From the NCBI GenBank assembly GCA_030641945.1, contig DAOWLL010000089.1, forward strand, positions 1 to 6,867: 6,867 nt of DNA, written 5' to 3'. The notes under the pieces are model-generated. The model was not told the DNA's origin, searched no databases, and was given only the letters and a program-made list of their open reading frames with translations. The stretch is from Gammaproteobacteria bacterium (GTDB taxonomy: Bacteria; Pseudomonadota; Gammaproteobacteria; SZUA-229). Position numbers and translations under genes: made by a program. Positions 6,626 through 6,867 of the stretch are shown here, piece by piece (within the stretch, counting starts at the first letter, position 1; every line of letters starts with the position of its first letter).

Positions 6626-6867
6626 ATGGGGCTACCCGTTGTATTTGGGGAAAACCCACAAATTTTAATAGAATATCACTCCATGAGAAGCATTAAAGCG
6701 ATTGTTGCAGGCAGTTTGTTTATTATTGTTGTTATCCTGTTGATGCAGCTGGCATTTATTTTTATAGCGGTAGGCTATAACAGTCTTGCTAAATATTACC
6801 CGTTTCTTAATGATATCAGCGGTTATTTTAGATATTTTATCGGTATACCTGTTTTTATGACCATCAT
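6626..6867 (+). CDS. Small hydrophobic membrane protein, N-terminal part (runs off window)
   Basis: A plus-strand frame stays open to the window edge. From ATG 6683 it gives M-R-S-I-K-A followed by a strongly hydrophobic segment (residues about 7-32 of that form, I-V-A-G-S-L-F-I-I-V-V-I-L-L), a polar stretch (Y-N-S-L-A-K-Y-Y-P) and the start of a second hydrophobic segment (Y-F-I-G-I-P-V-F-M). The short basic N-terminus before the first membrane helix favours 6683, but that start has no clear Shine-Dalgarno. ATG 6626, 19 codons earlier in frame, has AGGG 7 nt upstream, so the start is open; the longer form is given. It is transcribed divergently from the peroxidase. Base composition is more AT-rich than the other genes. 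The family is not recognised; an integral inner-membrane protein with at least two helices is all that can be supported. Confidence 0.6.
   Translation, partial: MGLPVVFGENPQILIEYHSMRSIKAIVAGSLFIIVVILLMQLAFIFIAVGYNSLAKYYPFLNDISGYFRYFIGIPVFMTI

Overview
The window is about 6.9 kb of bacterial DNA of moderate GC with Gram-negative envelope features: a lipoprotein lipobox, several cleavable signal peptides and periplasmic c-type cytochromes. The overall style (a TPR/coiled-coil envelope operon beside a di-heme peroxidase and a di-heme cytochrome c) suggests a proteobacterium, most likely a free-living gammaproteobacterium. That placement is an inference, not something I could test.

Left region (1-3931, all on the minus strand): a tight three-gene operon transcribed right to left. 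It encodes a 180-aa secreted coiled-coil/beta protein, a 643-aa exported TPR/coiled-coil protein, and a TPR lipoprotein whose 3' end lies outside the window. Spacing is 3 nt for the first junction and a 4-nt ATGA overlap for the second, so the three products are probably made together and act together in the periplasm and outer membrane. No enzyme signature is visible in any of them. The layout recalls TPR components of ExbB/ExbD- (TolQ/TolR-) energised envelope machines of the Agl/Glt type, but the motor genes are not in the window.

Middle region (3932-4456): 525 bases without a convincing gene, holding an imperfect hairpin and only weak promoter-like elements.

Right-centre region (4457-6214, minus strand): a di-heme cytochrome c peroxidase/MauG-family protein followed 105 nt downstream by a two-domain class I cytochrome c. 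The pair fits a periplasmic electron-transfer module in which the small cytochrome feeds electrons to the peroxidase. The peroxidase keeps the bridging Trp, the active-site Glu and the C-terminal-heme Met but has Ala where the classical enzyme has its distal His.

Right edge (6215-6867): about 410-470 bases of intergenic DNA with a Fur-box-like sequence upstream of the peroxidase and an inverted repeat built from a 10-bp GATGAACACA-like unit. A plus-strand membrane-protein gene then starts at 6683 or 6626 and runs off the window.
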